Source: JAEUMY01 sp031394355
GTDB taxonomy: Bacteria; Pseudomonadota; Gammaproteobacteria; Burkholderiales; Usitatibacteraceae
DNA length: 63,945 nucleotides
Reading direction: 5' to 3'
Assembly: GCA_031394355.1 (NCBI GenBank)
Contig: JANNSU010000007.1
Span: forward strand, 1-63,945
Each line of letters starts with the position of its first letter. Position 1 is the stretch's first letter. Made by a program: the position numbers and the translations under genes. The notes beneath the pieces were generated by a model. The model saw only the letters and a list, made by a program, of their open reading frames with translations. It ran no database searches and had not been told where the DNA came from. This document shows positions 1 through 7,208 of the stretch, piece after piece.

Positions 1-16
1 GAACCAAACGGCCATT

Positions 17-28
17 GCGAATATTCGC
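17..28. repeat. 12-bp iterated palindrome, copy 1
   Basis: Exact GCGAATATTCGC outside any gene, downstream of the 6S RNA. The symmetry extends to 24 bp (11-34), one of the longest in the window. Confidence 0.95.
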
Positions 29-87
29 AATGGCCTACCCATCACCCATTGCCATTCACCCTTCTCCAACAACACCCATAACCACCG

Positions 88-272
88 AAGCATTCGCTGC
101 AGTGTTCGCCCGGATCGCACTCTTGAACCCAAGGGTCCAAGGCGGGTGCTCACCGCATGCCTTCAGGTACATCCACGTGGGACGCGCACACCGGCAATGC
201 CAGACAAGCATCCTGAGTGACTAATTATCGGAACAAGAATGATAATCCGGACGAACACTGCAGCGAACGACT
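88..272 (-). ncRNA. ssrS: 6S RNA
   Basis: Regulatory RNA that binds the sigma-70 RNA polymerase holoenzyme by mimicking an open promoter. On the minus strand the 5' segment (267-245) pairs over 23 bases with the 3' segment (115-93), with one G-U pair, giving the long closing stem typical of 6S. Between them lies CCTTGGACCCTTGGGTTCAA, close to the CCTTGAACCAAGGGTTCAAG block of the E. coli RNA. The total length of about 185 nt fits the family. It lies directly downstream of zapA on the same strand, the usual proteobacterial arrangement. The exact ends are estimated from the stem. Confidence 0.88.
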
Positions 273-297
273 GCCGCACAAGCGCACTATGCTCGAT

Positions 298-645
298 TCA
301 AAAAAGCTTGTCTTGATCTGCCAGCGCTTTTTCGATGATGTTCTCGAACTCGGCCATTTTACGCTTGACGAGGGTCTCGTCAACGCTGGCGTTGCCGGAT
401 GAAACCGCTGCTGCCTTGTTGCCCGACTCGCCATGGCTGAGCAGGTCATGCGCCATGTTGAGCGCCGCCATGATGGCGATGCGCTCGGTACCCACCACTT
501 TGCCGGTATCGCGGATCTCTTTCATCTTGCGATTGAGCAAATCCACGGAAGCGAGCAACTGCTTCTCTTCACCGTCCGGCGCTGCCACGCGAAGCTCGCG
601 CCCCATGACATTGATCATCATGCCTTTGGATGCCGCAGCGGTCAT
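298..645 (-). CDS. zapA: cell division protein ZapA
   Basis: A 115-residue ZapA, the small protein that cross-links FtsZ filaments at the Z-ring. An N-terminal globular head (about residues 9-50, including INVMGRELRVAAPDGEE and LLASVDLLNRKMKEIRD) is followed by the conserved stretch TERIAIMAALNMAHDLL and a C-terminal helical, coiled-coil-like tail ending in EKALADQDKLF. Length and order match the family. Its start overlaps the stop of the upstream ZapB-like gene by 4 bp (ATGA), so the pair is probably translationally coupled. 6S RNA follows immediately. Confidence 0.93.
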   Translation of the reverse strand: MTAAASKGMMINVMGRELRVAAPDGEEKQLLASVDLLNRKMKEIRDTGKVVGTERIAIMAALNMAHDLLSHGESGNKAAAVSSGNASVDETLVKRKMAEFENIIEKALADQDKLF

Positions 646-839
646 GCTTCCTCCGGCAATTGCTTCAGGAGGCCTTCCACCCGGATGCGGGCCTGGTCCA
701 GCTTTTCTTCGAGGCGGCGGGACTCATCCGCTTTCATGCCGAGCTGCTGACGCAGCTCGTTGTTCTCCGAGCGCAGTCGCTGAAACAGCTGAACGAAGTG
801 CCCGAGCTTGGATTCGAAGTCCTGGAATTCTTTTTCCAT
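642..839 (-). CDS. ZapB-like coiled-coil cell division protein
   Basis: A 65-residue, highly charged and almost entirely helical protein (FVQLFQRLRSENNELRQQLG, then DESRRLEEKLDQARIRVEG) with heptad spacing. Small coiled-coil proteins of this kind (TIGR02449/ZapB-like) commonly precede zapA in betaproteobacteria and are thought to work with ZapA at the divisome. The ATGA overlap with zapA supports one transcript. The functional assignment rests on context and composition, because coiled-coil sequence alone is not specific. Confidence 0.8.
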   Translation of the reverse strand: MEKEFQDFESKLGHFVQLFQRLRSENNELRQQLGMKADESRRLEEKLDQARIRVEGLLKQLPEEA

Positions 840-980
840 CCCGGCACTCTAGCGGGAAAGCCCAATAGCGTCAACGAACAAGCATTGATTTTGAAGGTGT
901 TTTGGCACCGTGCCCGCTGCTAAACGGCTGGCCTCCACGTGCGGCTTTACAGCCCTCACCCCCAGACGTATAGTCCGCCG

Positions 981-3443
981 ATGGTTTCTGCTCTCCCGCC
1001 TCAGGACGGACCCTTGGCCACCAGCATTCAAGAACAACAAGGCGCAGTCCTGAATCTTTTGCCGCATCCCACCTGCCTTTTCAATGCGGCCGGTGAGATC
1101 GTGTTCGTCAACCGGGCCTGGACCGCTTTCACCGGCAGGTCGGCTGCTGCTGAGCAGGGCGCAGGCTGGCTTGCGTTGATCGAGGTGGAGGACCGTGCCA
1201 GCTGGGCTTCACGCTGGAAGGAAGTCGCCACGCAATCCGAGGCCATCGACACGGAGTGGCGCTGGCGCAAGGCTGACGGCGACATGGCGCGGGTCGAGAT
1301 GACGATCACCCGGGTCGAAGCCTCCGGTTCCGTGGTGTCATTCCTGGGTGCGTGTCACGACATCACCCGCCAGCGTGCGGCCGAAGAGGCGGCGCGCGCG
1401 AAGGCCGCACAGGTACAGGTGCTGGCCAACGGCGTACCCGTGCTCATCGCGCATTTCAGCGCAGACAATTTCACCTGCCTTCTCGCCAACAAGGCCTACG
1501 CCCGAACCTTCGGGGTGGACGAGACCAGGATCGTCGGCATGCGCGTGCCCGAGATCATCGGCGCAGAAGGCTGGAAGCAGATCGAGCCGTTCATTGCACG
1601 GGTCGTCAAAGGCGAGACCGTCAGCTATGAACGCACCATCACGCCACCGGGCGGCGAGCGCGTCATCGAGGTCATGCTCATCCCGCATCCAGACGAGCAG
1701 GGCGTCATCAGTTCTGCGTTCGTGATGATCAACGACATCACCCGCCACCGCCAGTCTGAACGCGCCGTCCGCGAAAGCGAGGAGCGGCTCAAGAAGTTCA
1801 CCGAGGCCACCAATGAAGGCATCGTCTTTCACGACAACGGCCGCGTCATCGACTTCAACGACGCCATGTCCAAGATGCTGGGCCGGCCACGCGAAGAACT
1901 CATCGGCACCAACATTTTTCAGTTCGTGGCGCCTGAGGCACAAGAGCAGATTCGCACCAACATTGCCGTAGCGTTCGAGAAAACCTACGAGAGCACCATC
2001 CTCCGCGCAGACGGCAGCCGCATAGCCGTCGAGATCACCGGCAAGCAGATGATCTTCAACGGCGAAATGCATCGCATGACGGTCATCCGCGACATCACGG
2101 ACAGGAAAGAGGCCGAGGCGCGCATCCAGTTCCTGGCCCACCACGACACGCTGACGCAGCTGCCCAACCGGCTGATGATGATGGATCGTCTTGAGCACAT
2201 GCTGGCCGCTGCGAAGCGGCACGCCAAGATGGTGGGCGTGCTGTTCATCGATCTGGACAACTTCAAGACGGTCAACGATTCGCTGGGTCACCACGCCGGA
2301 GATGAGCTGCTGAAGCGAGTGGCTGGCCGCATCCAGAGCTGCCTCCGCGCTGCCGACATGGTGGCCCGTCTCGGCGGCGACGAGTTCCTCGTGGTGGTGT
2401 CCGATCTCGCGCTGGCCGAGGACGTGTTGCCAGTCGCAGAGAAGTTGCTCTCGACCATTGCCGAGAGCTTCAGCATCGAGGGCCACATCCTGACCGTGAG
2501 CCCCTCCATCGGCATCAGCATCTTCCCGCGCGACGGCAACGACCGTGACGCGCTCATCAAGAACGCCGATGCGGCCATGTATCTGGCCAAGGAAAGCGGC
2601 CGCAACAATTTCCAGTTCTATACCTCGCAGCTGAACCGGGGCGCCTTCGAGGCGCTGGCCATGGAGTCCGGCATCCGCCGCGCCATCGAGCAGGTACAGT
2701 TCCTGGTCTACTACCAGCCCGAGATTTCGCTTGCGACCGGCGAATTGACTGCCATCGAGGCGCTCGTCCGGTGGAAGCACCCGGAGCTGGGCGTGCTGGG
2801 CCCGGACAAGTTCATTTCGGTGGCCGAGCACCGTGGCCTCATCATGCCCATCAGCAAATGGGTCATGAGCGAAGCCACCAAGCAGAATGCAGAATGGCAG
2901 CGCAGGGGATTTCCGAAAGTACCCATCGCGGTCAACCTCTCGCCAGTGCAGTTCAAGCAGCCGGAACTCGTCGAGCAGGTGCAAAAGGCGCTGGGAGAGG
3001 CCGGGCTTGAGGGCGAGTATCTGGAACTGGAGATCACCGAGAACGTCCTCATGCAGGACACACAGCAGGTCGCGAAGACGCTGGGCGAGCTGAAGCGGCT
3101 GCACGTCAAACTGACCGTCGATGACTTTGGCGCAGGCTATTCGTCGCTCTCGTTCCTGAAGCGTTATCCCATCGACAAGCTGAAGATCGACCGCTCGTTC
3201 ATCCGCCACATTCCCGGCAGCATCGAGGACACGGCCATCACCAACGCCATGATCAGCCTCTCCAAGAGTCTCGGCATGAAGGTTCTGGCCGAAGGCGTGG
3301 AGCATGAGGCCCAGGCCGAGTTCCTGCGCGGCCAGAAGTGCGACGAGATGCAGGGCTACCTCGTCGCGGCGCCCATGGCAGCAGTGGATTTCGAAGCCTG
3401 GATCGTGTCGTATCAGCCCGCGCAATTGCTCGCATTACGCTGA
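981..3443 (+). CDS. PAS-PAS-PAS-GGDEF-EAL cyclic-di-GMP protein
   Basis: An 820-residue cytoplasmic signalling protein predicted to make and/or break cyclic-di-GMP. Three PAS-type sensor segments cover roughly residues 20-380 and are followed by a GGDEF domain with intact GGDEF (near residue 465). An RxxD inhibitory site (RAAD) lies five residues before that motif. The EAL domain (from about 560) keeps EAL (593), the ITEN segment, DDFGAGYSSL and the KIDRSFI segment, so both activities may be present. There is no obvious membrane segment, so signals are probably cytosolic (redox, oxygen or small molecules). Transcribed divergently from zapB-zapA. I prefer the ATG at 981; an in-frame GTG at 939 would add 14 atypical residues. 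Neither has a strong ribosome binding site. Confidence 0.9.
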   Translation: MVSALPPQDGPLATSIQEQQGAVLNLLPHPTCLFNAAGEIVFVNRAWTAFTGRSAAAEQGAGWLALIEVEDRASWASRWKEVATQSEAIDTEWRWRKADGDMARVEMTITRVEASGSVVSFLGACHDITRQRAAEEAARAKAAQVQVLANGVPVLIAHFSADNFTCLLANKAYARTFGVDETRIVGMRVPEIIGAEGWKQIEPFIARVVKGETVSYERTITPPGGERVIEVMLIPHPDEQGVISSAFVMINDITRHRQSERAVRESEERLKKFTEATNEGIVFHDNGRVIDFNDAMSKMLGRPREELIGTNIFQFVAPEAQEQIRTNIAVAFEKTYESTILRADGSRIAVEITGKQMIFNGEMHRMTVIRDITDRKEAEARIQFLAHHDTLTQLPNRLMMMDRLEHMLAAAKRHAKMVGVLFIDLDNFKTVNDSLGHHAGDELLKRVAGRIQSCLRAADMVARLGGDEFLVVVSDLALAEDVLPVAEKLLSTIAESFSIEGHILTVSPSIGISIFPRDGNDRDALIKNADAAMYLAKESGRNNFQFYTSQLNRGAFEALAMESGIRRAIEQVQFLVYYQPEISLATGELTAIEALVRWKHPELGVLGPDKFISVAEHRGLIMPISKWVMSEATKQNAEWQRRGFPKVPIAVNLSPVQFKQPELVEQVQKALGEAGLEGEYLELEITENVLMQDTQQVAKTLGELKRLHVKLTVDDFGAGYSSLSFLKRYPIDKLKIDRSFIRHIPGSIEDTAITNAMISLSKSLGMKVLAEGVEHEAQAEFLRGQKCDEMQGYLVAAPMAAVDFEAWIVSYQPAQLLALR

Positions 3444-3455
3444 GGCACTACACTG

Positions 3456-3624
3456 CCGGCTGCTTCAAGGTGCTCCAGGAGACTGGAGATAAACGGGAAG
3501 CCCGTGTGAATCGGGCACTGCCCCCGCAACGGTCAATCGCAGTTTACAAGTCGCGCATGCCACTGGAGACATTCCGGGAAGGCTGCGCGAAACCACAAGC
3601 GATGAGTCCGGATACCGGCCCGGA
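3456..3624 (+). promoter_or_regulatory. cobalamin (B12) riboswitch
   Basis: Contains the class hallmarks in order: AACGGGAAGCCCG, then TGAATCGGGCACTGCCCCCG with CAACGGT (the B12 box core), and a closing segment CGATGAGTCCGGATACCGGC. It lies about 200 bp upstream of btuB on the same strand, so B12 is expected to repress expression of its own outer membrane receptor. The expression platform is probably between 3625 and 3819, where one copy of the 12-bp palindrome sits. Confidence 0.92.
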
Positions 3625-3650
3625 AGCCCGCTGCAGCGCCGCGCGCCCTT

Positions 3651-3662
3651 GCGAATATTCGC
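3651..3662. repeat. 12-bp iterated palindrome, copy 2
   Basis: Exact copy between the cobalamin aptamer and btuB, inside an 18-bp perfect palindrome (3648-3665) that could fold as a hairpin in the leader RNA. Confidence 0.95.
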
Positions 3663-3819
3663 AAGACGCCACGGGCCGCATCGGTCGGTGTGCCGCAGAT
3701 GGCGGCGTGACGCCTTTGCCCTTCGCCTCGTGCGTCGGCGCCGGCATCGCGCCTTGTTCTCCGCGTCATAAAATCAATCTGGGCTTGCGGGGACGCTTGC
3801 CCGTGTACAAGGAAGCAAC

Positions 3820-5652
3820 ATGAATCGGAAAACACTTTGCGTGCTCGTGCTGGGCACGCTACCTGCCGGCGCCCACTGGGCTGCGCAGGCACAGGCTCGG
3901 CCACCGGCAGAGGTCATCTCGGTCACGGCGACGCGCACACCGCAGCCGCTGTCGACCACGCTGGATCACACCATCGTCATCTCACGCACGGATATCGAGT
4001 CCGCCGGTGCGACAGACCTCTCGCATCTATTGCGAATATTCGCAAACAGCGACATCCGCACCACCGGCGGCGCAGGGCAACCTTCAAGCCTTTTCCTGCG
4101 GGGCACCAACAGCACGCACACGCTGTTTCTGGTCGATGGGCTACGCGTCAACTCGGCGACGCTGGGGTCAACTTCCTTCGAGGCGATCCCGCTCGAGATG
4201 ATCGAGCGCATCGAGATCGTGAAGGGCCCCATGTCCGGGCTCTATGGATCCGATGCCATCGGCGGCGTGGTGCAGATTTTCACGCGCAGCGAGAAGAAGC
4301 CGGTGCTGCGTCTCAGCACCAGTCTCGGCAGCGCCGACGTGGGTGCTGTCAGCGCAGGCGTATCGGTGCAGGACGGCGCGGCAGCCATGGATCTCAATGT
4401 CGGCCATCGCCGCATCAAGGACGTGAGCGCCACACGACCCAGCGCTGCCTTCGGCCAGCACGATCCTGACCGTGATCCGCATGACGTGACGCACGGCAAC
4501 CTGCGCCTCTCCTACACGTTCAAGAGTGGCGAGACCTTGGCCCTGTCCGCCTTCCAGAGCGACGCCAAGACCGATTTCGACGCAGGCCCCGGCGGCGCAA
4601 ACCGCAATCGCCAGAAGCTCGCCGGCTACCAGCTCGAATCGAAGAACGAGCTCTTCCCCGGCTGGCAAAGCCATCTCCGCGTGGGCCGCAGCGAAGATGA
4701 GCTCACCTATGCGGGCAGCTTCTCCGGCCGCTTCCGCACCGTGCAGGATCAGATCGCCTGGATCCACGAGCTTCGCACCATCCGCGGGTTCATGACCGTG
4801 GGTCTGGAAGCGCGCAAGGAGAAGGTGTCGGGCAGCAACACCTACGTCGTGAACGAGCGCGAGACGACATCCGTCTTCACCGGCTATCTGGAGCGCCTCG
4901 GCGACCAGCAGGTCGAGTTCTCGCTCCGCCGTGACGAGGAAGATCAGTTCGGCGCGCGCACCACGGGCAGCTTCACTTATGGCCTCTGGTACAGCCCGTC
5001 CTTGCGAATATTCGCAAAGGCCGGCCGCGCCTTCCGCGCGCCGTCGTTCGCTGATCTCTATCTGCCCGCCGATCCCGTGTTCGGCCCATCATCCAATCCG
5101 CTGCTGAAGCCGGAGCGCTCCAACTCGGGCGAGGTCGGCCTGCAATGGAAGCGCGGCGCCAATTCAGTCAACGTCAGCGCATTCGAAAACCGCATCGAAG
5201 ATCTCGTCAGCTTCGTCTTCGGCACCGGCCCGCAGAACATCCGCCGCGCCAAGATTCGCGGCGTCGAGGCCGATGTGGCAACACAGGTCATGGGTGCGAC
5301 TATTCGCGCCAGCGTCACCGTGCAACGCCCGAGGGATGAGGACTCGGGCTTCCGCCTGCGCTCCCGCGCCACCCAGTTCGGCAGCGTTCACGTGAATCGC
5401 GCGTGGGGCGCGTGGCAGGGCAGTGTGTCCGTCATCGCCACCGGTGAGCGATTCGATTCTGCCAACGAATCGCCCGCCTCACGAATGGGCGGCTACGCGA
5501 CCGTCGATGCGAATATTCGCTACACCTTCAATCCGCAATGGGCTATGGCGTTCAGCGTGACCAATCTGGGCGACAAGCGTTATGAATTGGCGCAGGGGTA
5601 CAACACGCCGGGAAGAGAAGCGTTGCTGACGGTGAATTTCAGCGGAAAGTGA
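3820..5652 (+). CDS. btuB: TonB-dependent vitamin B12 receptor BtuB
   Basis: A 610-residue outer membrane receptor for cobalamin uptake. It has a signal peptide (about residues 1-26), a TonB box-like segment EVISVTATR at 31-39, a plug domain with LFLRGTNSTHTLFLVDGLRV and the IVKGPMSGLYGSDAIGGVV segment (to about 160), then a long beta-barrel rich in alternating aromatic residues ending in LLTVNFSGK. Length is typical for BtuB. The upstream cobalamin riboswitch gives strong independent support for the substrate. The gene carries three exact copies of the 12-bp palindrome (4032, 5004, 5509) and a one-base variant at 5296, the highest density in the window. No cobalamin synthesis genes follow it here. 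Confidence 0.92.
   Translation: MNRKTLCVLVLGTLPAGAHWAAQAQARPPAEVISVTATRTPQPLSTTLDHTIVISRTDIESAGATDLSHLLRIFANSDIRTTGGAGQPSSLFLRGTNSTHTLFLVDGLRVNSATLGSTSFEAIPLEMIERIEIVKGPMSGLYGSDAIGGVVQIFTRSEKKPVLRLSTSLGSADVGAVSAGVSVQDGAAAMDLNVGHRRIKDVSATRPSAAFGQHDPDRDPHDVTHGNLRLSYTFKSGETLALSAFQSDAKTDFDAGPGGANRNRQKLAGYQLESKNELFPGWQSHLRVGRSEDELTYAGSFSGRFRTVQDQIAWIHELRTIRGFMTVGLEARKEKVSGSNTYVVNERETTSVFTGYLERLGDQQVEFSLRRDEEDQFGARTTGSFTYGLWYSPSLRIFAKAGRAFRAPSFADLYLPADPVFGPSSNPLLKPERSNSGEVGLQWKRGANSVNVSAFENRIEDLVSFVFGTGPQNIRRAKIRGVEADVATQVMGATIRASVTVQRPRDEDSGFRLRSRATQFGSVHVNRAWGAWQGSVSVIATGERFDSANESPASRMGGYATVDANIRYTFNPQWAMAFSVTNLGDKRYELAQGYNTPGREALLTVNFSGK
4032..4043. repeat. 12-bp iterated palindrome, copy 3
   Basis: Exact copy inside btuB (plug domain), read as R-I-F-A. 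Confidence 0.95.
5004..5015. repeat. 12-bp iterated palindrome, copy 4
   Basis: Exact copy inside btuB (barrel), read as R-I-F-A. A one-base variant (GCGACTATTCGC) lies at 5296-5307. Confidence 0.95.
5509..5520. repeat. 12-bp iterated palindrome, copy 5
   Basis: Exact copy near the 3' end of btuB, read as A-N-I-R. Confidence 0.95.
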
Positions 5653-6059
5653 TCGGGGGTCCGGCCGCCGTGACTGACGGAAGTGCAAAGGCACTTCTGT
5701 CGGACGCTGCAGGTGGTACCGGACAGACCCAGAAGCCGCTTGAACCCAAGCAAAGTCCTGTTGCTTGGTGGTGCACTTTGATGTTGGATGCACCCGGAGA
5801 GCAGGCCCCTTTGATGATTGCAGGCGAGCTATTTCAGGATTGAGTGGACGGTCTAGGCTGCCCGATATATAGCGCTTTGCATAACAGTGGAAAGTGGCTT
5901 ATATTTTGTCCGACGCCCAAACATTAGACTTATAGGTGGGCGTTCTACAAAAGGGAGAAATTGCGCAAAATTGCGCAGTCCATACTGGCGGCAAACCGGG
6001 GCATTTATGGTTCGGTACATTGCGTGGTGTGCGGCGGCTTGAAAAAAGGGAGAATAGTC
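5653..6059. other. non-coding stretch downstream of btuB
   Basis: No convincing gene. An imperfect stem-loop (GACGGAAGTGC, 4-base loop, GCACTTCTGTC at 5676-5701) lacks a T-run and may be a weak btuB terminator or a decayed repeat. A second inverted repeat, ACGCCCA...TGGGCGT, lies around 5910-5943. Base composition becomes AT-richer from about 5860, continuing into the next two genes. Confidence 0.5.
5877..5905 (+). promoter_or_regulatory. possible sigma-70 promoter for small lipoprotein gene
   Basis: TTGCAT, 17-bp spacer, TATATT. The -10 matches consensus at five of six bases and the -35 is weak. It lies about 150 bp before the GTG start at 6060. Sequence resemblance only. Confidence 0.35.
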
Positions 6060-6398
6060 GTGAAAAATACAGTCAGCGTTGCGTTGATGACGGTTGCGCT
6101 TGCGGCGTGTGCGAACCGTCCGGAGTCAATCAGGGCGTCCTTTGTCTCGCACGAAAAATTTGCACATCTTGACTGCGCGGCGTTAGCCACAAGAATGGGT
6201 GACACGCGCGCAGAGCTTGATAAGTTTTCAAAAATGCAAGATAGCAAGGCTACTGGCGACGCAGTTGGCGTATTCCTGTTGGGCGTTCCATTCAGCAAAC
6301 TTTCAGGAGATCACGAAGGTGATGTCGCCCGGCTAAAAGGTGAAGTTGAGGCTATCGATACCGCCCAGGTCAAGAACAAATGCAAGGGTCTGAGCTAG
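6060..6398 (+). CDS. small predicted lipoprotein of unknown function
   Basis: A 112-residue protein with a short N-terminal hydrophobic segment (TVSVALMTVALAACANRP) whose LAAC resembles a lipobox, predicting lipid attachment to the cysteine and membrane location. The mature part has one further cysteine early (HLDCAALATRMG), a charged helical middle, a short hydrophobic patch (AVGVFLLGVPFSKLSG) and a charged C-terminus ending in CKGLS. I chose the GTG at 6060 because a purine-rich stretch (AAAAAAGGGAGA) sits just upstream and the signal sequence then begins correctly. The frame stays open upstream to 5961, but that extension looks non-coding. Composition is AT-richer than the surroundings, suggesting acquired DNA. 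No family recognised. Confidence 0.6.
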   Translation: MKNTVSVALMTVALAACANRPESIRASFVSHEKFAHLDCAALATRMGDTRAELDKFSKMQDSKATGDAVGVFLLGVPFSKLSGDHEGDVARLKGEVEAIDTAQVKNKCKGLS

Positions 6399-6530
6399 TA
6401 CTAATCCTTTGAGATATTCCGTCATCAAATGGATGCCAATACCACGGGCATTCTAGCTTCTAAATTTTCGTTTGCGTTTCAAACCAAGTGCGGATTTTGC
6501 TCTGCACGTGTTCCTGCGACCTAGGCTATG

Positions 6531-6932
6531 TCATTTGAGCTCACCCCACTGGCGGAGTAGAAGCGCGTATACGATAGTTGCCCCTGCTGTGACCCAAATA
6601 ATAAAAGTACTGAAATCCAGGGCGGATGGCGAAACTTTGTAAACCAATAGTGTTATCAATGTAAGGATGAAAACGGCCGTAAGTAGAACTATTGCGGCCT
6701 TACGACGTAAGAGCAAAAAGATACCACCCCAAATTGAAAGTACATGCGATAGAGCAGCCGCCAAAACGAAAAATAATGTCCTTGGAGGCAGCTGCGGAAT
6801 ATTTGGGATGATCAGCAAAGTCGAGATGATTCCGGAAATGCCCAATACCAACCAGAAACCCGCCGCAAGCCACAGCAATACCGGGCGTGGCCGCGAACAA
6901 TAAATGGGGTCAGACACCATTTTTCTCGCCAT
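6531..6932 (-). CDS. small multi-pass membrane protein, unknown function
   Basis: A 133-residue very hydrophobic protein with about four predicted membrane helices: LLWLAAGFWLVLGISGII, a segment starting TLFFVLAAALSHVLSIWGGI, IVLLTAVFILTLITLLV, and FIIWVTAGATIVYALLL. The ends are short and polar, with no catalytic motif. It stands alone, convergent with the small lipoprotein gene, in the same AT-richer pocket. Codon use differs from the GC-rich neighbours. ATG codons 12 bp apart (6932 or 6920) are both possible starts. No family could be named. Confidence 0.6.
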   Translation of the reverse strand: MARKMVSDPIYCSRPRPVLLWLAAGFWLVLGISGIISTLLIIPNIPQLPPRTLFFVLAAALSHVLSIWGGIFLLLRRKAAIVLLTAVFILTLITLLVYKVSPSALDFSTFIIWVTAGATIVYALLLRQWGELK

Positions 6933-7156
6933 CTATCTGTCCTCGCCAACCAGCACCCGAACAAACAAGTTCAGACTTGGCCAAGAGACCTCTCGCGCCA
7001 ACAGGGTCACGCCAACAGGGTCAGGTCTAGCTCCGTAGCATCCACCATTCATTCGCATGCTGAACTTCCCAACACGTTGACGAAATTGATCTGGCATCTC
7101 GACCCCCTCGCCAAATAATCACACATTTCCGCACATCGCCTCAAGCAAGAAAGCAA

Positions 7157-7182
7157 AAGGGCGCGACTCCCATCGCGCCCTT
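7157..7182 (-). terminator. Rho-independent terminator after the tricorn-like protease
   Basis: A perfect 10-bp stem (AAGGGCGCGA/TCGCGCCCTT) with a 6-base loop, followed on the minus strand by TTTTGCTTTC. It lies about 27 bp after the protease stop codon. The 200 bp further right contain a short direct repeat, GCCAACAGGGTCA, but no gene. Confidence 0.75.
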
Positions 7183-7208
7183 CTTCACTTCATCACATCA
7201 ACCAACTG

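Noticed and set aside
849..938. Possible gene between zapB-like and GGDEF-EAL genes
   Set aside because: Short divergent promoter region only; the frames present have no start signal or similarity.
1338..3425. Long minus-strand open frame (about 695 codons) opposite the PAS-GGDEF-EAL gene
   Set aside because: It mirrors third-position GC bias of the plus-strand gene, shows no recognisable domain, and the plus strand carries unambiguous GGDEF and EAL motifs.
5649..5843. 65-codon frame just after btuB
   Set aside because: Overlaps the btuB stop, includes a stem-loop and has no coding signature.
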